64,000 bases of DNA from Pseudomonas kuykendallii (GCF_900106975.1 NZ_FNNU01000007.1:1-64000); one strand, 5' to 3'. Counted from the stretch's first letter, positions 1 through 9,498 are shown. Made by a program: numbers and translations. The notes: generated from the letters alone by a model not told the origin.

Positions 1-462
1 GAACGCCACGACACGGTGGAAGCCAACAGCTACACCGAGCTCAAGGCCGAGGAGCACCGCACCACCCAGGCCGACCGCCGGGTCGAGGTCAGGGCTGATG
101 ACCACCTGGGGGTTACGGGAAGTCAGCACCTGAAAGTTGGCCTGGCGCAACTGATCGACGCCGGAAACGAGATACACCTGAAAGCCGGCCAGAAGATGGT
201 CATCGAAGCCGGCACCGAGCTAACCCTGAACGCCGGAGGCGCCTTCATCAAGCTCGATCCGGGCGGCGTCACCATCAACGGCACCCTGGTCAGGATCAAC
301 GCCGGCGGCTCGCCGGGGCATGGCACGGGAATTGGCCTCAAGCCGCCGATCCCGCCGGGCGCCGCGGACAGGGACAGCGCAGGGAACCTCCTCGACGAAG
401 GACTGAAGAACAGCGTCGAGGAGCCGCCGAAGCCACGGCGGATGCTGAATTTCAGCAGTTGA
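1..462 (+). CDS. vgrG: VgrG, type VI secretion spike protein (C-terminal part)
   Basis: The reading frame is open from the left window edge, so only the last 153 codons are seen. The repeated short beta-strand pattern (ADDHLGVTGSQHLKVGL, GNEIHLKAGQKMVIEAG, LTLNAGGAFIKL, GGVTINGTLVRI) is the C-terminal beta-prism stalk (DUF2345-like) of VgrG, the trimeric tip that the type VI secretion sheath drives into a target cell. The protein ends in a proline-rich tail followed by a large effector gene 34 bases downstream, the usual place for a VgrG-linked cargo effector. No toxic extension is fused to the visible part. The N-terminal phage gp27/gp5-like domains are outside the window. Confidence 0.9.
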   Translation, partial: ERHDTVEANSYTELKAEEHRTTQADRRVEVRADDHLGVTGSQHLKVGLAQLIDAGNEIHLKAGQKMVIEAGTELTLNAGGAFIKLDPGGVTINGTLVRINAGGSPGHGTGIGLKPPIPPGAADRDSAGNLLDEGLKNSVEEPPKPRRMLNFSS

Positions 463-496
463 ACCCGCGTAGCGGACTCAAGGATGAGAAGGCACC

Positions 497-3238
497 ATGA
501 CCGAGCAACAGAAGATCACCAACTGGAGTTACCCCTTCAAGGCCAGGGCGACCCCTGGAAACGAGCGGGCCGAGGATGTCTGGCTCTATCAGGAGGCCCT
601 GGCCAATGCACTGGGCGGCCACTACCCGCTGGGAACGAACGGCCTCTGGCACGGCGGCGTGCACTTCGATCAGGGCACCGCGGGGCTGCTCGACCAGTCC
701 TCGGTGTATTGCATCGCCGATGGCGACGTCATCGCCTACCGTATCGACGAGCACTACCCGGTCTCCGAGTACGAGTCCGGGCCCAAGCCCTACTCGACCG
801 GTTTCGTACTGGTCCGGCATCGCCTCGAAGTGCCGAAACCGACGCCGGCCAACGCTACCCAGACGGCCGCCGAAGCCGCAAGCCCTTCCCCCTCGCTGAC
901 GCTGTTCAGCCTCTACATGCATCTGCTCGACTGGGAGCACTATGGGTTGGAAGCGGCACCCAACCCGCCCGCCTTCATAAGCGAAACGCTCTACAGCGTT
1001 AAGCCCGACAAGGCCACCGACCCCACGCTCGGACTGCGCGTGCGCGCCACGCCCGGCAACGGAACGGTCCTGGCGCTTCTGCCGAAGGGTACCCGGGTGG
1101 AAGTCGGCGATACCCATCCGGGCTCGGTGAAATGGCGCCGCTTGATAAACGTAATAGAGGGCAGCGTGCTGCCCTCATTGGCGGCCTGCGACAACGGCTG
1201 GGTCTTCACTGGGGAAATGGAATCGACGCCCGCGCCCAATGTCTTTTTGGTCGGCGAACACGCCAACGACCATGAGCCGAACCTGGCGCCACACCGCGGC
1301 CTGAACATCCGCAAGACCGGTCGCGGAAATGCCAGCGACGCGAAAACCGGCCTGCTTCCCGAGGGCACCCGCGTCTCGCTGGAGCCGGGAACCACGCCCT
1401 ACCGCAAGATCAAAGCCATTATCGAAGGCACGGCGCTACCGCCCCTGGCCGCTAACAGCGTCCAGAACATCCAGGGTTATGTGCATTTCGACTCGTTACA
1501 GGCGAAGCGGACCACGCCCGTCTGCGGAGCGGTCCACCTGCTGGACCCGCCCTACCCGATCAAGGCCGGCGAACTGATCGGCCATCCGGGCCACTACCAG
1601 AACCATAACGACGGCGCCCCGCAATCGCTGCTGCACCTGGAGCTGTTCAGCTGCGACGACGTCCCCGCCTTCATCGCCCAAAGCCGGGCCCTGGCCGCCG
1701 CGCTGCCTGCGGAACAGAAAACCCAACTGAAGATTCACAAGGGCGCAAGCAAGCTGATCCCGCACCGCGAAGGCATCGACGCCAGCCACCCACCCTCGAT
1801 CACCGATGCGGGCACAACTATCGGGGTGGACCTGATCATTCCGATCAGCACGCTGGAACGCCTGCCACCCAGCCACAGGATCACCGTCAATACAGCCACC
1901 AGCCCCGGCCCGGTCACCCACTGGTGGCGCCTGGATAACCTCCTGGCCGACAACGACGGCAACCCCATCAACGGCTGGCTGGCCGAACAGGACCTGATCA
2001 CTACCCGGCACAGTCCGTGGGAGTGGGAGGGGTTTGAGTGTGTTGAAGATAGCGCCGAGCTGATAGATAAGCTTGCCTACACCCTCAATGCCCAGGGTGT
2101 ACTTAGTGACGATGAGAGAGCGAACTACCGCGCTCAAATAACCCAAAATGACAGTGGCTCCATGCTGGCCATCGCACGTCTATATGACATCGTAGATACC
2201 AACAAAGACGGAGCACTGACAAACGACGAAATTCGAACAGCCCTAAACAAACCCTGGCATACCCAAGTACTTGGCCAGCTAATCATCCAATACGAAAGCG
2301 AATGGTTCTGGAACCAAAACAAGTGGGAAAAACTTGATCCGCTACTGACAATTTCTCAAGGCATTACTAATCAAGATTGGGTGATAGAAAAGCAACGAAT
2401 TGAGAAGCTAAGTTGGTGGCAGTTGCTAGGACATCATGGAATGCAGGCGAATGGAAAAGCATGGCATCTTCAAGCACCAATATTCATCACCAACTTTGGA
2501 AAAAATAGAACATTTTGCTCTATATGCAACAAAAACATATCCATATCTTATGAGCTAATGCGAAAAATATGCCCAAGCAATACGGCGGAAGACTTTATAA
2601 ATTCCTTCGTGCTCCATGCAGACAACCTATTTGAAAAATATGGAGTTAACTCGTGCGCTCAAGTTACTCATCTACTTGCACAAGCCAAGCACGAAACAAA
2701 AAATTTTACGGCATTTCGCGAGTCACTTTACTACTCCCACTATACCGCGCAAGAACTGTATAACATGGCGCCTACGGCAATTAACAATGGCTTCACTCGT
2801 AAACGTATAACTTTCTCCACCAATGAAGAGAAACTTCAATACATTCGGAACAATCTCCTTAAAAACGACGCAGCATATGGACAGCATTGCTTTGGAAGTA
2901 ATAATTATCCAAACAATGATTATCGCGGAAGGGGATTGCTACACCTCACTCATTATGCAAACTATCAGGCATGCTCCTTGGCAATAGGAAAACCTATCGC
3001 CGCTGAGCCGAATCTGGTACAAAGTGATACATCTGTAATTATAGAAACAGGGCTTTGGTTCTGGAAATCAAATAATCTGAAAGCTTATGCAGAGAACTCC
3101 GAAATCACAGAAGAAGAAGCCGTAGAAAAAATCACGCGAGCTATCAACGGAGGGGTGAACGGTTTAGCCGAAAGAAAGAAATTCAAAAGAGAAATTACTA
3201 ACTTATTCACTGGGCTATATGGAAGCTGCACCAAATGA
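497..3238 (+). CDS. Multidomain type VI secretion cargo effector with GH19 lysozyme/chitinase-like domain
   Basis: The product has 913 residues, no signal peptide, and starts 34 bases after vgrG. Domains seen: an M23-peptidase-like fold split over residues 50-145 and about 350-385 (H52, H56, D58 in HGGVHFD, H142 in LYMHL), where the final HLHFE-type motif is degraded to LLHLELF. Two SH3-like segments (about 165-335) interrupt it and a third lies near 440-500. An EF-hand calcium loop (DTNKDGALTNDE) is near 565. A GH19-type domain covers about 695-905, with AKHETKNF carrying the likely catalytic Glu near 732 and a GRGLLHLTHYANY core. The inferred role is peptidoglycan cleavage in rival cells. 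The first two thirds are GC-rich; from about 2130 the gene is AT-rich, as expected when a toxin end is swapped by recombination. A chitinase-like activity is the alternative. The gene overlaps the next by 4 bases. Confidence 0.8.
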   Translation: MTEQQKITNWSYPFKARATPGNERAEDVWLYQEALANALGGHYPLGTNGLWHGGVHFDQGTAGLLDQSSVYCIADGDVIAYRIDEHYPVSEYESGPKPYSTGFVLVRHRLEVPKPTPANATQTAAEAASPSPSLTLFSLYMHLLDWEHYGLEAAPNPPAFISETLYSVKPDKATDPTLGLRVRATPGNGTVLALLPKGTRVEVGDTHPGSVKWRRLINVIEGSVLPSLAACDNGWVFTGEMESTPAPNVFLVGEHANDHEPNLAPHRGLNIRKTGRGNASDAKTGLLPEGTRVSLEPGTTPYRKIKAIIEGTALPPLAANSVQNIQGYVHFDSLQAKRTTPVCGAVHLLDPPYPIKAGELIGHPGHYQNHNDGAPQSLLHLELFSCDDVPAFIAQSRALAAALPAEQKTQLKIHKGASKLIPHREGIDASHPPSITDAGTTIGVDLIIPISTLERLPPSHRITVNTATSPGPVTHWWRLDNLLADNDGNPINGWLAEQDLITTRHSPWEWEGFECVEDSAELIDKLAYTLNAQGVLSDDERANYRAQITQNDSGSMLAIARLYDIVDTNKDGALTNDEIRTALNKPWHTQVLGQLIIQYESEWFWNQNKWEKLDPLLTISQGITNQDWVIEKQRIEKLSWWQLLGHHGMQANGKAWHLQAPIFITNFGKNRTFCSICNKNISISYELMRKICPSNTAEDFINSFVLHADNLFEKYGVNSCAQVTHLLAQAKHETKNFTAFRESLYYSHYTAQELYNMAPTAINNGFTRKRITFSTNEEKLQYIRNNLLKNDAAYGQHCFGSNNYPNNDYRGRGLLHLTHYANYQACSLAIGKPIAAEPNLVQSDTSVIIETGLWFWKSNNLKAYAENSEITEEEAVEKITRAINGGVNGLAERKKFKREITNLFTGLYGSCTK

Positions 3239-4029
3239 ATATAATAAAAGATCCAATATACGCCCTAATAATTTTCACAATTACCAATGCATGCTACACG
3301 AACAGCCAAGCCTGCACACTCTACTCCCGAGAAGATTTATACAATCCAATAACCATAGATAATAGCTCTGTAATAGGCTTCAAGATTTCAAGCATATCGA
3401 TTGATCAGAATGAAGACATCTTCCCCGTCATAATGGTCAAGAGAAACTGTGATACTGGAAGCGAAGCGAAAATTGCAGAGCTCCCCTATCTTGGTGATCC
3501 TGGAAAAGTGGGAAGTGCATTTCTGGCAGACTCCGATTTCGATGGAACTCCCGAAATTTTTGTCATACATAGAACGGTTCTATACTCTGACACCGGCGTC
3601 AACTATGGCTCTGACTATTTCACAACATTGGTTTATAAAAGTAGCGGGGCGTTGAACTATAAACTAAGCGAGCGCATTAGCTCCTACTTCGGCGCGGGCG
3701 GTGACGTCCTATCCTCCACTGCGAGCGACACACTGACATACGAGTATCCTTATAAATCTGAAGCAGCAATCCGCAACAGGATCGCATCAGCGCCGTACAA
3801 AGCCTGGCTAGAAAATAAATCAATCACTACCCGCATACTAAGAAAAACCTTCCTGTACGATAATGCCAATGTCGCAGATAGAACCTCAAAATACTTGATA
3901 TCGGGTGACAGAGTTCAAGTCTTTAGCCAAAACGCTGGCTGGCTGGCAGTTGTGTTTGAAGACAAAGAAAACATCACGCGTGGATGGATTCAGTGTAAAG
4001 ACACGCTTGAGTGCGTCAATCATCCTTAG
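3235..4029 (+). CDS. Exported protein with SH3-like C-terminus, candidate immunity protein
   Basis: The 264-residue product begins with a hydrophobic stretch (YALIIFTITNACY) ending near NSQA, a likely signal peptide for periplasmic export. A calcium-loop-like DSDFDGTPEIF lies near residue 103. The last 60 residues (LRKTFLYDNANVAD to GWIQCKD) resemble a bacterial SH3 domain. The start overlaps the effector stop by 4 bases (ATGA), so translation is coupled. A periplasmic protein coupled to a peptidoglycan-degrading effector is most simply its immunity protein; that is inference. Codon use is AT-rich, like the toxin end of the effector. I do not recognise the family. Confidence 0.6.
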   Translation: MNIIKDPIYALIIFTITNACYTNSQACTLYSREDLYNPITIDNSSVIGFKISSISIDQNEDIFPVIMVKRNCDTGSEAKIAELPYLGDPGKVGSAFLADSDFDGTPEIFVIHRTVLYSDTGVNYGSDYFTTLVYKSSGALNYKLSERISSYFGAGGDVLSSTASDTLTYEYPYKSEAAIRNRIASAPYKAWLENKSITTRILRKTFLYDNANVADRTSKYLISGDRVQVFSQNAGWLAVVFEDKENITRGWIQCKDTLECVNHP

Positions 4030-4095
4030 CAACACCTTGGTTTATCTCACACGAAGCTAATTAATCTTTAAAAAACACTCCCAAAGCGGCATGTT

Positions 4096-4350
4096 ATGAA
4101 AAATCCAGCAAGTATATTTTTCCTATTTCTTGTGAGCCCTCATTTACATGCTTCAGTCTCAATGGAATCCAGTCTCGAGCATTACATAGGTCGATGCTCG
4201 ACTGACTGTGACGTGTTAGAAGGCATGAGGGTAGGCAGGGAGGAAATAGTAATGAAGATAAACCAAAACCAAATTTACATAAGGTCGTCGGTGGTCATAT
4301 CCGAGAGCCGAGACATAGTGCAGGACTGGGCTGTATCCGAGGTACCATGA
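4096..4350 (+). CDS. Small exported hypothetical protein
   Basis: This 84-residue product has a signal-peptide-like start (MKNPASIFFLFLVSPHLHAS, cleavage near Ala18/Ser19) followed by about 65 residues containing two cysteines (C33 and C37, in GRCSTDCDV) that could form a disulfide in the periplasm. It lies 66 bases after the first candidate immunity gene in the same AT-rich block. No family is recognised. It could be an additional immunity factor or the shortened remains of one. Confidence 0.45.
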   Translation: MKNPASIFFLFLVSPHLHASVSMESSLEHYIGRCSTDCDVLEGMRVGREEIVMKINQNQIYIRSSVVISESRDIVQDWAVSEVP

Positions 4351-4399
4351 GGAGCAAACGATTTTCAGTCGATCATTCTGTCTATGAGGGTATAATAAT

Positions 4400-4912
4400 T
4401 TGAAAACGAAAGTCTGCCTCTTGATGCTATATTTTTTTGCCCGACACTGCTTTGGACACGAGAGCTATCAGTACGGTGAAAATATCGTTCATGGGCCATT
4501 TAACAACCCCATCATCAAAGATAGCAAAATCTATTTCTCAAAATCCCAAGACAGCAACTATCCTGTGTATCTTGTATTGGAAAAGCGAGATGCCACGCCA
4601 TTAGTGGTTGACCAATACCCTATATCCGGAAGTGATCCGTATGTAGTTTCAGCATTTTTCTTCCCCGTGAAAGAAGAAGATAATCTCTTTGTCATTTTGC
4701 GTTGGGAGTTAAATAATCGCGGCCTGGGAACTTATGGAGATCTTTATGAAATCCATGCATACCATTATATTGACGGCAAATTATCAATCAACAAATTTAT
4801 AACCTCCAATCCTGACATGAATGGCATGGACGGATATATAGAGGGCGTGCAGTCCATATTTAAACTGAAAACCGCCAGCGACGTTAAAGCCTATATCAAG
4901 AAAAACCTCTAG
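4400..4912 (+). CDS. Exported protein, second candidate immunity protein
   Basis: The 170-residue product starts at a TTG placed 9 bases after a GAGGG ribosome-binding sequence (4386-4390). It has a signal peptide (KVCLLMLYFFARHCFG). Its mature part shares a layout with the 3235-4029 protein: a YPVYLVLEKRD strand resembling FPVIMVKRN, then SAFFFP resembling SAFLAD, then a Y-rich stretch before GKL. This suggests two diverged members of one immunity family, which is inference from eye alignment. It is AT-rich like its neighbours and ends the module; GC-rich sequence resumes at about 4960. Confidence 0.5.
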   Translation: MKTKVCLLMLYFFARHCFGHESYQYGENIVHGPFNNPIIKDSKIYFSKSQDSNYPVYLVLEKRDATPLVVDQYPISGSDPYVVSAFFFPVKEEDNLFVILRWELNNRGLGTYGDLYEIHAYHYIDGKLSINKFITSNPDMNGMDGYIEGVQSIFKLKTASDVKAYIKKNL

Positions 4913-5002
4913 GCACAAAAGCATCAATCAAGCCTTACACCTCATGCCGTATTAAGACAAGATGCCCCACGAACCTGTCCCAAACGTCATCAGGAGCCAC
5001 CC

Positions 5003-6208
5003 ATGCGCGAAAGCGTATTCGCTGAGCGGATCGTGCAGAACACGCTGGACACCGACTTCTACAAGCTCACGCAGATGCAGGCGGTGTTGCACAACTACCC
5101 GAATGCGGAGGTGGAGTGGGAGTTTCGTTGTCGCAATGATGAAGACCTGCGCCCCTATCTGAGCGAGATCCGTCAGCAGATCGAGCAGCTCGCCGATACC
5201 TCGGCGACGGCCGATCAGATCGGGTTTCTCGAGCGGATTCCCTTCATGAAGGCGGACTTCATCCGCTTCCTCAGCCTGTTTCGCTTCAACATGCGCTATG
5301 TGCAGACCGGCGTGGAGAACGGCCAGGTGTTCGTTCGCCTGCGCGGACCCTGGCTGCATGTGATCCTGTTCGAGATTCCGCTGCTGGCGATCATCAGCGA
5401 GGTGCGCAATCGGGCGCGTTATCCGGGTGTGTTGCTGGAGCAGGTCAGCGAGCAGCTGTATCGCAAGCTCGACTGGCTGCGCAAGGAGGCCAGCGACGAT
5501 GAGCTCAGCGGCTTCCAGCTCGCCGACTTCGGCACGCGGCGGCGCTTTTCCTACCGCACCCAGGAAGAGGTCGTGCATATCCTAAAGCGCGATTTCCCCG
5601 GGCGTTTCGTGGGCACCAGCAACGTGCATCTGGCCCGCGAGTACGACCTCAAGCCGATCGGCACCATGGCCCACGAATGGCTGATGGCGCACCAGCAGCT
5701 CGGCCCGCGGCTGATCGACAGCCAGGCCGCCGCGCTGCAGACCTGGGTGCAGGAGTACCGCGGCCAGCTAGGGATCGCCTTGACCGACTGCATCACCATG
5801 GATGCCTTCCTGCACGACTTCGACCTGTACTTCGCCAAGCTCTTCGACGGCCTGCGGCATGACTCCGGGGACCCGCTGGCGTGGGCGGAAAAGGCCATCG
5901 CGCACTACCGCAAGCTGGGCATCGACCCGCAGACCAAGACGCTGATCTTAAGCGACGGGCTGACCTTTCCCGCCGCGCTGTCGCTGTATCGCCAGCTGCA
6001 CGAGCGGATCAACGTCAGTTTCGGCATCGGCACCAACCTCACTTGCGACATCCCCGGCGTGGAGCCAATGAACATCGTGCTGAAGATGATCAGCTGCAAC
6101 GGCGAGCCGGTGGCGAAGATTTCCGACACGCCGGGCAAGAGCCAGTGCAAGGACGAAAGCTTCCTCGCCTACCTGCGCCATGTGTTCCGCGTCGACGGCG
6201 AGCGCTGA
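5003..6208 (+). CDS. pncB: Nicotinate phosphoribosyltransferase
   Basis: The 401-residue product makes nicotinate mononucleotide from nicotinate and PRPP with ATP hydrolysis, the entry step of the Preiss-Handler NAD salvage route in the cytoplasm. Seen: the N-terminal [26 protein letters not shown] region, [30 protein letters not shown], and the nucleotide-site region SDGLTFP with [11 protein letters not shown]. The length is normal for the family. The ATG follows a CAGGAG sequence. No nadE or nadD gene adjoins it, so it appears monocistronic, and a strong hairpin terminator follows. Confidence 0.95.
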   Translation: MRESVFAERIVQNTLDTDFYKLTQMQAVLHNYPNAEVEWEFRCRNDEDLRPYLSEIRQQIEQLADTSATADQIGFLERIPFMKADFIRFLSLFRFNMRYVQTGVENGQVFVRLRGPWLHVILFEIPLLAIISEVRNRARYPGVLLEQVSEQLYRKLDWLRKEASDDELSGFQLADFGTRRRFSYRTQEEVVHILKRDFPGRFVGTSNVHLAREYDLKPIGTMAHEWLMAHQQLGPRLIDSQAAALQTWVQEYRGQLGIALTDCITMDAFLHDFDLYFAKLFDGLRHDSGDPLAWAEKAIAHYRKLGIDPQTKTLILSDGLTFPAALSLYRQLHERINVSFGIGTNLTCDIPGVEPMNIVLKMISCNGEPVAKISDTPGKSQCKDESFLAYLRHVFRVDGER

Positions 6209-6227
6209 TCGGCGGCGCTGGCTGAAA

Positions 6228-6258
6228 CGAAACGGCCCGGTGGTTCCGGGCCGTTTCG
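6228..6258. terminator. Intrinsic terminator between convergent pncB and desaturase genes
   Basis: A perfect 13-base-pair stem (CGAAACGGCCCGG against CCGGGCCGTTTCG) with a 5-base loop sits in the 69-base gap between the convergent genes. It can serve both strands. The thymine tract is weak on either side. Confidence 0.8.
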
Positions 6259-6277
6259 CTCGTGCGTGACGGAGGCT

Positions 6278-7333
6278 TCAGGAGGTCGCCGGCTCACCCT
6301 GGACGGCGGTTTCCTCCTGCTTGTGCCAGCGGTTGGCCCGGGTAAAGGTGCCGAAGTCGTTGAAGCGTACACCGGCATCGCGCATCACCCGATGGGCCAG
6401 CGGCGCGGTCATCTGGCGAATGTAGAAGGGCTCCTTCACTACGAAATGATGGATCGCGTGGGTGCTGCCGAAGTTGAAGCAGAACGCCTGCAGCGGCCAC
6501 ATCCACCAGGGGTTGAGCACCTGGGTCTGCTGGATCACGTTGCCTGGCTCGACATCGCCGTAGTAGTGCATGTTGGAGCTGACGAAGTGCAAGCAGAAGG
6601 TGCGCAGCACGTTGGGGCCGACCAGCACCACCACTGCGATATCGACGATGTTCATCACCTCCAGCGTGGTCGCCGACCAGGCCACCGGCGCGCCGAGCAG
6701 GCCGCTCGCGCCATCGATGGCGTGGAAGCCGAGAAACAGGTACCAGGTACCCCAGTTGAGCAGCGCCAGCGGCGCATAGACCCTGAGCGTGCGCGCCAGG
6801 ATGCTGCGTTTGTGCGCCCAGGTTCTGGCGCGCAGCATGCGGATGAGCGAGGACATCACGTTGTCGCCGACCATCAGCAAACGGGCGATACCCCAGGGCT
6901 CGCCGTTGGTGATGGCGCGCTCCTCCATGTCGTTCTCGGTGCCGGAGACCTTGTGGTGGTTGAGGTGCAGGTGGCGACGGATCCACGGGTTGATGGTGCT
7001 CGGCCGCGCCATCCAGACCAGCGCCAGCATCAGGTTGTGCGCCACGCGCTGCTTGCGGAAGTACATCGAATGGATCAGGTCGTGTTCGAGCTCGTGGGTC
7101 AGCGAGGCGAAGAAGGCATTCGCCAGCAGGCAGGCCCACCAGGCAATCGCGCCATTCAGGTAGAGCAGCGCCGAGCCGATCATCCCGGCGAGGGCGAAGG
7201 CGAGGATGCCGGCGCCCAGCGCATCCTGATGGTTGAGGATAGGGTAGCGCCGGCGCAGTTCGACGCCGCGCGCCATCACCGCTTCACGGATGTGCGCGGA
7301 GCGCTGCTGATCGGTTAGGGCAGTGGGGTTCAT
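6278..7333 (-). CDS. Membrane fatty-acid desaturase family protein
   Basis: The 351-residue integral membrane protein carries the three histidine boxes of the membrane di-iron desaturase/hydroxylase superfamily: H80-E-L-E-H84-D-L-I-H88, H121-L-H123-L-N-H126-H127 and H292-A-I-H295-H296. Hydrophobic segments lie near 40-75, 180-205 and 225-245. It most likely introduces a double bond into an acyl chain; substrate and position cannot be told from sequence, and other oxygenation chemistry is possible. The start follows AAAGGAC. It is divergent from an AraC-type gene, a pairing that suggests local control. Confidence 0.8.
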   Translation of the reverse strand: MNPTALTDQQRSAHIREAVMARGVELRRRYPILNHQDALGAGILAFALAGMIGSALLYLNGAIAWWACLLANAFFASLTHELEHDLIHSMYFRKQRVAHNLMLALVWMARPSTINPWIRRHLHLNHHKVSGTENDMEERAITNGEPWGIARLLMVGDNVMSSLIRMLRARTWAHKRSILARTLRVYAPLALLNWGTWYLFLGFHAIDGASGLLGAPVAWSATTLEVMNIVDIAVVVLVGPNVLRTFCLHFVSSNMHYYGDVEPGNVIQQTQVLNPWWMWPLQAFCFNFGSTHAIHHFVVKEPFYIRQMTAPLAHRVMRDAGVRFNDFGTFTRANRWHKQEETAVQGEPATS

Positions 7334-7443
7334 TGGCGTGTCCTTTTGTTATCGTCTGTTGAGGCACGCCGCTACTCTGCGACATGCTGACGCGGAGCGC
7401 CCGACCCTGGACGCCAACCTGTTGACCGGACACGCCAACCTGC

Positions 7444-8451
7444 ATGACTGCCGAACCCACCACCCTGGTCAGCTGGACCCGCGCGCTGCGCAAGCAGCTC
7501 GACGCGCTCGGGCTGGACAGCGCCGCGCTCTGCCGGGAAGCCGGTCTCGACCCGGCGTTGATGGATGACCCCAACGCGCGCTATCCACTGTCCGCCACCA
7601 CCCGGCTCTGGCACCTGGCGGTAGCGGCCAGCGGCGATCCGGCGCTGGGCCTGAAGATTTCCAGCTACGTCAGCCCGACCACCTTCCACGCGCTGGGCTA
7701 CGCGCTGATCGCCAGCACGACCCTGCGCGAGGTGTTCGAGCGCATCGTGCGCTATCACCGGGTGGTCAGCGATGCGATGGAGCTGGACCTGCGCGAGCGC
7801 GACGGGCACTACGAATTCCGTTTCCGCGTGCCGCCGGGCAGCCCCGAACCGGCGGCCGAGGCGCTGGACGCCTTCGCCGCGATCTACGTGCGCACCTGCC
7901 GCAACCGTCTCGGTCGGGACTACGCGCCGCAGGCGGTGTACCTGAGCCGCGCCGAGCCCGCCGACAGCCGTCCGTGGCAGGAGGTGTTCCGCGCGCCGGT
8001 GCATTTCGGCGCGGCGGAGAATCGCCTGGAATTCGCCCGCATCGACCTCGAGCGACCGCTGGACGACGGCAACCCCGAGCTGGCCGAACACAACGAAACG
8101 GTGTTGAAGAAGACCCTCGAGCAGCTGCAGACGCCGACCTGGACGCGCCAGGTCCGCGCGGCGCTGGAGGCGCGCCTGCCGGACGGGGAACCCTCGGCCG
8201 AAGCCATCGCCGGCTCATTGCACCTGAGCCTGCGCAGCCTGCAGCGGCACCTGGCGGAGGAGGGCGTCGGCTACGAGGCGCTGCTGGCCGAGACCCGCTG
8301 TGCTCTGGCCCTGCGCTACCTCGACGACCCACGCAACGCGCTGGGGGAAATCGCCTACCTGCTCGGCTTCGCCGACACCAGCAGCTTCAGCCGCGCCTTC
8401 AAGCGCTGGACCGGGAAGACTCCCAGCCAGTACCGGGAAGGGGGACGCTAG
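7444..8451 (+). CDS. AraC-family transcriptional regulator
   Basis: The 335-residue protein has an N-terminal ligand-type domain of the arabinose-binding AraC class (LGLKISSYVSPTTFHALGYA, EVFERIVRYHRVVSD) and a C-terminal double helix-turn-helix (LHLSLRSLQRHLAEEG; IAYLLGFADTSSFSRAFKRW, TPSQYRE). Members of this subgroup usually respond to small hydrophobic or aromatic ligands. It is divergent from the desaturase gene across about 110 bases, so that gene is the most likely target (inference). Confidence 0.85.
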   Translation: MTAEPTTLVSWTRALRKQLDALGLDSAALCREAGLDPALMDDPNARYPLSATTRLWHLAVAASGDPALGLKISSYVSPTTFHALGYALIASTTLREVFERIVRYHRVVSDAMELDLRERDGHYEFRFRVPPGSPEPAAEALDAFAAIYVRTCRNRLGRDYAPQAVYLSRAEPADSRPWQEVFRAPVHFGAAENRLEFARIDLERPLDDGNPELAEHNETVLKKTLEQLQTPTWTRQVRAALEARLPDGEPSAEAIAGSLHLSLRSLQRHLAEEGVGYEALLAETRCALALRYLDDPRNALGEIAYLLGFADTSSFSRAFKRWTGKTPSQYREGGR

Positions 8452-8452
8452 C

Positions 8453-8492
8453 CTCGCCAGGGGTGGCGCCGCACATGGCGCATCCTGGCGAG
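8453..8492. terminator. Hairpin between convergent AraC and carrier genes
   Basis: CTCGCCAGG pairs perfectly with CCTGGCGAG across 22 bases that contain a further inner repeat. It lies in the 58-base gap between convergent stops and probably terminates both transcripts. Confidence 0.6.
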
Positions 8493-8509
8493 AGCCACGC
8501 GCACCGCGA

Positions 8510-9424
8510 TCAAACCAGCCCCTGGATGCCCGCCAGCACCAGCAGCAGCGAGCCGGCGGCGAGCAGCGTCTGCAGGGTGATGATGCCCGCCATCAGGTGC
8601 CCGTCGCCGCCCAGCTGGGTAGTCAGCACATAGGACGTCGGCGCGGTGGGCAGGGCGAAGAACAGGATCAGCACGCTGCTTTCCAGCGTCGGCAGACCGC
8701 TCAGACGCGCCACGCCGAACGCCAGTAGCGGCATGACCAACAGGCGCACGGCGCAGTTCCAGCCCAGCGCCGGGACTTCCCCGGCGAGCTCCTGCGGACG
8801 CAGCGCCGCGCCCACGCAGAGCAGGCCGAGGGGCAGGCTGGCGGCGCCGAGCATCCCCAGCAGGCGCTCGCTGCCGCCAGGCAGGCCGATGCCGCTGAGG
8901 TTGATCGCGGCGCCCCCCAGGCAGGCGAGAATCAGCGGATTCTTCAGGATCGGCAGGGCCAGCGAGCGCAGGCTGACGCCACGCTCGGCGGTCAGCGCCC
9001 ATACCGACATCACATTCACCGCCGGCACCATCAGCGCCAGCATCAAGGCCGCCAGGGTCAGGCCCGGTTTGCCGAACAGGCTGCCGACCACGGCCAGCCC
9101 GAGGTAGGTGTTGAAACGCAGCACGCCCTGGGCGAATGCGCCGAAGCGTGCCGCCGGCCAGCCGCGCAGGCGACGCACCAGCAGCAGCCCGAGCCAGGCG
9201 GCGCCCAGCCCGATCAGCACCGCCGCGGCCAGGCGCGGCAACGCCGGGTTGTCCAGCGGCGCGCTGGCGAGGTTGCCGAAGAGCAGGGCGGGGAACAGCA
9301 GGAAGTAGTTGATCCGCTCGGCGCCGGGCCAGAAGGCTTCGCTGGGAAAGCCGCTACGCCGCAGGAGGAAACCGCCGATAATCAGGGCGAACAACGGCCA
9401 CAGGGCCAACAGCAGATCGGTCAC
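8510..9424 (-). CDS. AEC (auxin efflux carrier) family transporter
   Basis: The 304-residue polytopic membrane protein (about ten hydrophobic segments) has the AEC layout: two five-helix halves with a hydrophilic centre. The GTG start at 9424 (VTDLLLALWPLFALIIGGFLL) sits after a GGGGGTT sequence and begins directly in the first membrane helix. The frame stays open upstream to 9481, but that part is proline- and arginine-rich and does not look like protein. Known relatives export organic acids or amino-acid-like anions; the substrate here is unknown. Confidence 0.8.
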   Translation of the reverse strand: MTDLLLALWPLFALIIGGFLLRRSGFPSEAFWPGAERINYFLLFPALLFGNLASAPLDNPALPRLAAAVLIGLGAAWLGLLLVRRLRGWPAARFGAFAQGVLRFNTYLGLAVVGSLFGKPGLTLAALMLALMVPAVNVMSVWALTAERGVSLRSLALPILKNPLILACLGGAAINLSGIGLPGGSERLLGMLGAASLPLGLLCVGAALRPQELAGEVPALGWNCAVRLLVMPLLAFGVARLSGLPTLESSVLILFFALPTAPTSYVLTTQLGGDGHLMAGIITLQTLLAAGSLLLVLAGIQGLV

Positions 9425-9498
9425 GGGAACCCCCGGTGGTGGTGGAGGCCAATCCTGGCGAGCCACGCGGCGGTCGGTCAATGGCCGAGGAGGAATTC

